A stretch of DNA of 64,000 bases from JAYODW01 sp038116745. Its GTDB lineage: Bacteria > Pseudomonadota > Gammaproteobacteria > Ga0077536. Below are positions 60,154 through 64,000 of this stretch, piece after piece (position 1 is the stretch's first letter; every line of letters starts with the position of its first letter). A program made the translations under genes and the position numbers. The notes under the pieces were generated by a model. The model was not told where the DNA came from, ran no database searches, and saw only the letters and a list, made by a program, of their open reading frames with translations. Location of the stretch: contig JAYODW010000013.1 of assembly GCA_038116745.1 (NCBI GenBank), positions 28,052-92,051 on the forward strand, given 5' to 3'.

Positions 60154-61014
60154 ATGGCCGCAGCGAAAGAAATCCGCTCGAAAATAGCGAGCGTTAAGAA
60201 TACGCAGAAAATCACCAAGGCGATGGAAATGGTGGCGGCCAGCAAAATGCGTCGTGCTCAAGAGCGAATGAGCGCGGCTCGTCCCTACGCTGAAAAAATG
60301 CGCAATGTGGTGGCGCATATTGCGCATTCCAGAAGCGAATACCGTCATCCGTTCTTGCAGGAGCGGGAGGTCAAGAGGATCGGCGTGATTCTCGTGTCTA
60401 CAGACAGAGGTCTGTGTGGCGGGCTCAACGCAAATCTGTTTCGACAGACCCTGCGTCAGCTGCAGGCTTGGGACAAGGAAGGTAAAGAGACAGAGCTTTG
60501 TGTGGTCGGTAACAAAGGTGTCGGCTTTTTTTCCAGGATCGGGGGCAGGGTCGTAGGTCAGGCGAGCCAGCTTGGCGATGCACCCAAACTTGAAGATCTG
60601 GTCGGCACCATCAAGATCATGCTGGACGCGTTCGACGAAGGGCGCATCGATCGGGTCTATCTGGTGTTCAACCAGTTTGTGAACCGCATGACGCAGAAAC
60701 CCGAGTTCGAGCAGCTGTTGCCGCTCCCGCCGAGCCAATCGGAAGACCTGGCGCATCACTGGGACTACATATACGAACCGGAAGCCAGGGACGTGATGGA
60801 CCAGCTTCTCACGCGCTACATCGAATCTCTGGTTTATCAGGGAGTGGTAGAAAACATTGCCTGTGAGCAAGCCGCGAGAATGGTTGCCATGAAAGCCGCG
60901 TCAGACAACGCTGGCAAACTTATCGAAGAACTCCAGCTGGTTTACAACAAGGCCAGACAGGCAGCGATAACCCAGGAGCTGTCCGAGATCGTCGGCGGCG
61001 CGGCTGCGGTCTAA
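60154..61014 (+). CDS. atpG: ATP synthase F1 subunit gamma
   Basis: Central rotor shaft of 286 residues. The N-terminal helix carries IRSKIASVKNTQKITKAMEMVAASKMRRAQERM, and the C-terminal helix NIACEQAARMVAMKAASDNAGKLIEELQLVYNKARQAAITQELSEIVGGAAAV reaches into the head. These two form the coiled-coil axle. The Rossmann-like middle domain has STDRGLCGGLNANLF. It lies between atpA and atpD. Confidence 0.98.
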   Translation: MAAAKEIRSKIASVKNTQKITKAMEMVAASKMRRAQERMSAARPYAEKMRNVVAHIAHSRSEYRHPFLQEREVKRIGVILVSTDRGLCGGLNANLFRQTLRQLQAWDKEGKETELCVVGNKGVGFFSRIGGRVVGQASQLGDAPKLEDLVGTIKIMLDAFDEGRIDRVYLVFNQFVNRMTQKPEFEQLLPLPPSQSEDLAHHWDYIYEPEARDVMDQLLTRYIESLVYQGVVENIACEQAARMVAMKAASDNAGKLIEELQLVYNKARQAAITQELSEIVGGAAAV

Positions 61015-61068
61015 AAGTCCGGCGGCTGAAACAGTTAACTAATTGAGCGATTAAGAGGAATCCGAACC

Positions 61069-62466
61069 ATGAGTTCAGGAGACGTGGTACAGGTCATCGG
61101 TGCCGTAGTGGACGTGAAATTCCCGCCGGCTGCAGTGCCGAAAATCTACGATGCACTCAAAGTGGACAACAGCGATATTACGCTGGAGGTTCAGCAACAG
61201 CTCGGGGATGGGGTCGTGCGCACCATCGCTCTCGGCACTACTGACGGACTGCGACGGGGCATGGAAGTTGCCAACACAGGTGAGGGGATCAAGGTTCCTG
61301 TGGGGACCAAAACCCTCGGTCGGATCATGAACGTGCTGGGCGACCCCATTGATGAATGTGGTCCAATCGGTGAAGACCAGCGCATGGTTATTCATCGTGA
61401 TGCACCGAAATTCGTAGAGCTGTCTCCAGCGACTGAGCTACTGGAAACCGGGATCAAAGTCATCGACCTGATCTGCCCGTTCGCTAAAGGCGGCAAGATC
61501 GGGCTTTTCGGTGGTGCTGGTGTGGGCAAAACCGTCAACATGATGGAACTCATCAACAACATCGCAACCGAACACTCGGGGCTCTCTGTTTTCGCAGGAG
61601 TCGGTGAACGCACCCGCGAAGGCAACGACTTCTACCACGAGATGCAGGAAGCAGGCGTGGTCGATGTCAAAGACTTTGAAAAATCCAAAGTGGCCATGGT
61701 CTACGGTCAGATGAACGAACCTCCGGGTAACCGTTTGCGGGTCGCGCTTACAGGCCTGACGATCGCTGAGAATTTTCGCGACGAAGGACGCGATGTTCTT
61801 CTATTCATTGACAACATTTATCGCTACACCCTGGCCGGGGTGGAGGTCTCGGCTCTACTAGGCCGTATGCCTTCTGCGGTGGGGTATCAGCCAACTCTGG
61901 CCGAGGAAATGGGGCGTCTGCAGGAGCGAATCACCTCAACCAAGGTTGGCTCAATCACCTCCATTCAAGCCGTTTACGTTCCGGCTGACGACCTCACAGA
62001 CCCGTCGCCAGCGACCACTTTTGCGCATTTGGACGCTACGGTCGTGCTGTCTCGTCAAATTGCGGAGCTGGGGATCTATCCTGCTGTCGACCCCTTGGAC
62101 TCGACCAGCCGTCAGCTGGACCCGTTAATTGTTGGTCAGGATCACTACGACACCGCACGGGCCGTGCAGAACACATTGCAGCGCTATAAAGAGCTGCGGG
62201 ACATCATCGCGATCCTCGGCATGGACGAACTTTCGGAACAGGACAAATTGACGGTGGCGCGTGCGCGTAAAATCCAGCGCTTCTTGTCGCAGCCCTTCTC
62301 CGTTGCTGAAGTATTCACCGGAACCCCTGGAAAGTATGTCGCTTTGAAAGACACCATTAGCGGATTCCAGGCAATCGTGAACGGCGACTATGACGATCTC
62401 CCCGAGCAAGCCTTCTATATGGTCGGCTCGATCGAGGAAGCCGTCGAAAAAGCCAAGAAAATCTAA
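61069..62466 (+). CDS. atpD: ATP synthase F1 subunit beta
   Basis: Catalytic subunit, 465 residues. P-loop GGAGVGKTVNMMELI, the catalytic glutamate in AGVGERTREGNDFY, FIDNIYRYTLAGVEVSALLGRMPSAVGYQPTLAEEMG and the DELSEQD (DELSEED-like) motif are intact. The family signature PAVDPLDSTSR is also present. It follows atpG by 54 bases and is followed by atpC. Confidence 0.99.
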   Translation: MSSGDVVQVIGAVVDVKFPPAAVPKIYDALKVDNSDITLEVQQQLGDGVVRTIALGTTDGLRRGMEVANTGEGIKVPVGTKTLGRIMNVLGDPIDECGPIGEDQRMVIHRDAPKFVELSPATELLETGIKVIDLICPFAKGGKIGLFGGAGVGKTVNMMELINNIATEHSGLSVFAGVGERTREGNDFYHEMQEAGVVDVKDFEKSKVAMVYGQMNEPPGNRLRVALTGLTIAENFRDEGRDVLLFIDNIYRYTLAGVEVSALLGRMPSAVGYQPTLAEEMGRLQERITSTKVGSITSIQAVYVPADDLTDPSPATTFAHLDATVVLSRQIAELGIYPAVDPLDSTSRQLDPLIVGQDHYDTARAVQNTLQRYKELRDIIAILGMDELSEQDKLTVARARKIQRFLSQPFSVAEVFTGTPGKYVALKDTISGFQAIVNGDYDDLPEQAFYMVGSIEEAVEKAKKI

Positions 62467-62483
62467 TTTTCGGAGTGCTTTGA

Positions 62484-62909
62484 ATGGCTATGACCGTACA
62501 CGTGGATATCGTCAGCGCCGAGAAAGAGATTTTCTCTGGCCAGGCAGAGATGATCTTTGCACCAGCGGTGCTGGGTGAAGTCGGTATCGCGCCCGGCCAC
62601 GCACCTATGCTGACCAGGCTGGGGCCGGGGGAAGTTAGGCTCCAGCTGTCGGACTCGCAACACACCGCGTTTTACATTTCGGGTGGGATGCTGGAAGTAC
62701 AGCCGAGGATGGTCACAGTCCTCTCTGATACGGCAGCACGCGCAGAGGACCTCGATGAGGCGGCTGCGTTGGAATCCAAAGAGGCGGCTGAGCGCCTGCT
62801 ACAAGACGGGCATGCGTCAATGGATTACGCAAAGGCACTTGCTGAGCTGGCTGAGGCAGCTGCGCAGCTGCAGACTATCCAACGCATGCGGCGTAGAGCC
62901 GGTCGCTGA
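62484..62909 (+). CDS. atpC: ATP synthase F1 subunit epsilon
   Basis: A 141-residue subunit bound to the gamma foot, which can inhibit ATP hydrolysis. The N-terminal beta sandwich contains VDIVSAEKEIFSGQAEMIFAPAVLGEVGIAPGHAPMLTRLGPGEVRL; the C-terminal two helices are DLDEAAALESKEAAERLL and ALAELAEAAAQLQTIQRMRR. It ends the atp operon; no strong terminator is visible before glmU, which may receive read-through. Confidence 0.97.
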   Translation: MAMTVHVDIVSAEKEIFSGQAEMIFAPAVLGEVGIAPGHAPMLTRLGPGEVRLQLSDSQHTAFYISGGMLEVQPRMVTVLSDTAARAEDLDEAAALESKEAAERLLQDGHASMDYAKALAELAEAAAQLQTIQRMRRRAGR

Positions 62910-63043
62910 ACCAGGGGGAATGAACCACGCGGCTAATGTGCGGGTCGTTTCTGGATCGGTTCAGCAGAACACTGACAACACGGGGCGCCTGATTAACAGA
63001 GTCCTGTGATGCTACGCTCGCGGTGTCACAGGAGGTCCTTGGC

Positions 63044-64000
63044 ATGAATGTCGTAGCTATTATCCTGGCGGCAGGCCAGGGTAAGCGCATGCGGTCGCGC
63101 TCAGCAAAAGTGCTGCACCCCATCGGCGGTAAACCGATGCTCAAGCATGTGCTTGAACTTGCGCTGAAGTTTTCGAGCGCAAAGCCAGTTGTAGTCATCG
63201 GTCACCAGGGCGCTCAGATCCGTGAAGCGTTTAAAGACGAAGCAGTCGATTGGGTGGAGCAGTCTGAGCAACGTGGTACAGGGCATGCCGTACTGCAGGC
63301 ATCCAGCCACTTTGCTGCTGACGACCTGATTGTCATTCTTTACGGAGATGTCCCGCTACTCCGCCCCGAATCTATACGCCAACTAATCGAAGCCGCCGCT
63401 GATGACGGGCTGGCCATTCTCAGCTGCCGCGTGCAGAACCCGACCGGTTACGGAAGAGTGTTGCGGAGCGAGAGCGGAAAAGTCCTGGGAATCGTAGAAC
63501 ATCGTGATGCCTCACCATTAGAGCTGGGCATAAACGAAATCAACACGGGCATCATGGTTTGCTCCGGACAACAGCTGCATAAATGGCTCCCCGCGTTGGG
63601 TACAGACAATGCTCAAGGGGAATACTACCTGACCGATTGTGTCGCTCTTGCAGTAGCGGAGGGACTTCGGGTGGGTAGCGTTTGTTTGGAAGACCCGCAA
63701 GAAGCCCAGGGCGTCAATGATCGTCGGCAGCTCGCATCGATGGAACGTGAGTTCCAGACGAGATGTGCGCTGGCATTGCTGGACGGCGGAGTGACATTGG
63801 CCGATCCGGCGCGTATTGACGTGCGCGGTTCTCTGGATTGCGGCGAGGATGTGACTGTTGACGTGAATGTGGTCTTTGAGGGCAACGTGCGGCTCGGGGA
63901 TGACGTTTATATTGGTCCCAACTGTGTCATCCGATCATCGGAAATCGGTGACGGAGTTACTGTTCTCCCTCACTCCCTGATCGACTCCGCGTTGATCGGG
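63044..64000 (+). CDS. glmU: GlmU bifunctional UDP-GlcNAc synthesis enzyme, 3' end outside window
   Basis: Acetylates glucosamine-1-phosphate and couples the product to UTP, giving UDP-GlcNAc for peptidoglycan and LPS. The first 319 codons are visible: the uridyltransferase motif LAAGQGKRMRSRSAKVLHPIGGKPM (LxxGxGTxMxSxxPK type), EQRGTGHAVLQA, ILYGDVPLL, and the linker. The beginning of the left-handed beta helix (GSLDCGEDVTVDVNVVFEGNV... hexapeptide repeats) is included. The frame is open to the last base. GGAGG stands 8 bases before the ATG. It follows atpC, the usual order near oriC. Confidence 0.97.
   Translation, partial: MNVVAIILAAGQGKRMRSRSAKVLHPIGGKPMLKHVLELALKFSSAKPVVVIGHQGAQIREAFKDEAVDWVEQSEQRGTGHAVLQASSHFAADDLIVILYGDVPLLRPESIRQLIEAAADDGLAILSCRVQNPTGYGRVLRSESGKVLGIVEHRDASPLELGINEINTGIMVCSGQQLHKWLPALGTDNAQGEYYLTDCVALAVAEGLRVGSVCLEDPQEAQGVNDRRQLASMEREFQTRCALALLDGGVTLADPARIDVRGSLDCGEDVTVDVNVVFEGNVRLGDDVYIGPNCVIRSSEIGDGVTVLPHSLIDSALIG

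Noticed and set aside
1..64000. CRISPR arrays, insertion sequences, prophage, integrons, rRNA or tRNA genes
   Set aside because: No direct-repeat arrays, transposase or integrase motifs, or cloverleaf-like sequences were noticed; tRNA absence is only by eye and a tRNA scan would be decisive.

Overview
The window reads as the core chromosome of a free-living, GC-rich gammaproteobacterium. Nearly every gene is a housekeeping gene in an arrangement known from non-enteric Gammaproteobacteria: rpsU-yqeY-dnaG facing tsaD, tsaD/plsY/folB/folK, slt-NDUFA9-cca, ybbAP facing tesA, trxA-rho facing lptM-lysA, glnA/DUF4124/glnLG, glyQS-gmhB-plsC, and mnmG-rsmG-parAB-atpIBEFHAGDC-glmU. The last block normally lies beside the replication origin. 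I cannot assign a genus. I saw no phage, insertion sequence, CRISPR array, integron, toxin-antitoxin pair or tRNA/rRNA gene.

Layout. 1-2.2 kb: spermidine synthesis (speE cut by the window edge, speD) and the tRNA thiolase ttcA. 2.2-6.9 kb: Rep helicase, a membrane-anchored retropepsin-like protein, a TraB protein, an NrtS-like nitrate/nitrite carrier and a degenerate FmdB-type protein. 6.9-11.7 kb: groESL behind a CIRCE-like operator, then dnaG, yqeY and rpsU. 11.7-17.7 kb: tsaD, plsY, folB, a divergent folK, a lipoprotein, a PTR1-like pteridine reductase, a MidA-type methyltransferase and uppP. 17.8-25.4 kb: exported MsrA, cca, an NDUFA9-like protein, slt, a nitroreductase, YjbQ, hemH and a cupin. 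25.4-31.5 kb: YbbP/YbbA exporter, tesA, a Nudix hydrolase, ATP sulfurylase and a HIT protein. 31.5-35 kb: rho, trxA, the tiny lipoprotein lptM and lysA. 35-40 kb: nitrogen control, with glnA behind a sigma-54 promoter and NtrC site, a DUF4124 protein, and glnL-glnG behind an NtrC site. 40-46 kb: hemB, plsC, gmhB, glyS, glyQ and an unrecognised protein. 46-51 kb: a four-gene Gld-type ABC transporter. 51.3-64 kb: mnmG, rsmG, parA, parB, the complete F1Fo ATP synthase operon and the start of glmU.

How parts work together. The glnA and glnL control regions carry matching NtrC half-sites. This suggests that the NtrB/NtrC pair encoded here activates glnA through sigma-54 and represses its own transcription. 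FolB, the FolK-like protein and the pteridine reductase form a pterin/folate neighbourhood. UppP, Slt, PlsC, PlsY, GmhB, LptM and GlmU all feed envelope synthesis.

I found no convincing new accessory system. The points most worth a second look are: head-to-head start codons of ybbA and tesA sharing one CATG; a FolK homologue lacking several catalytic residues; groESL occupying the place where rpoD normally follows dnaG; the Gld-type ABC operon where mnmE/dnaA-side genes usually adjoin mnmG; and an operator-like palindrome upstream of mnmG. Coordinates and motifs were read by eye without database searches, so family names are recognition, not computed hits.
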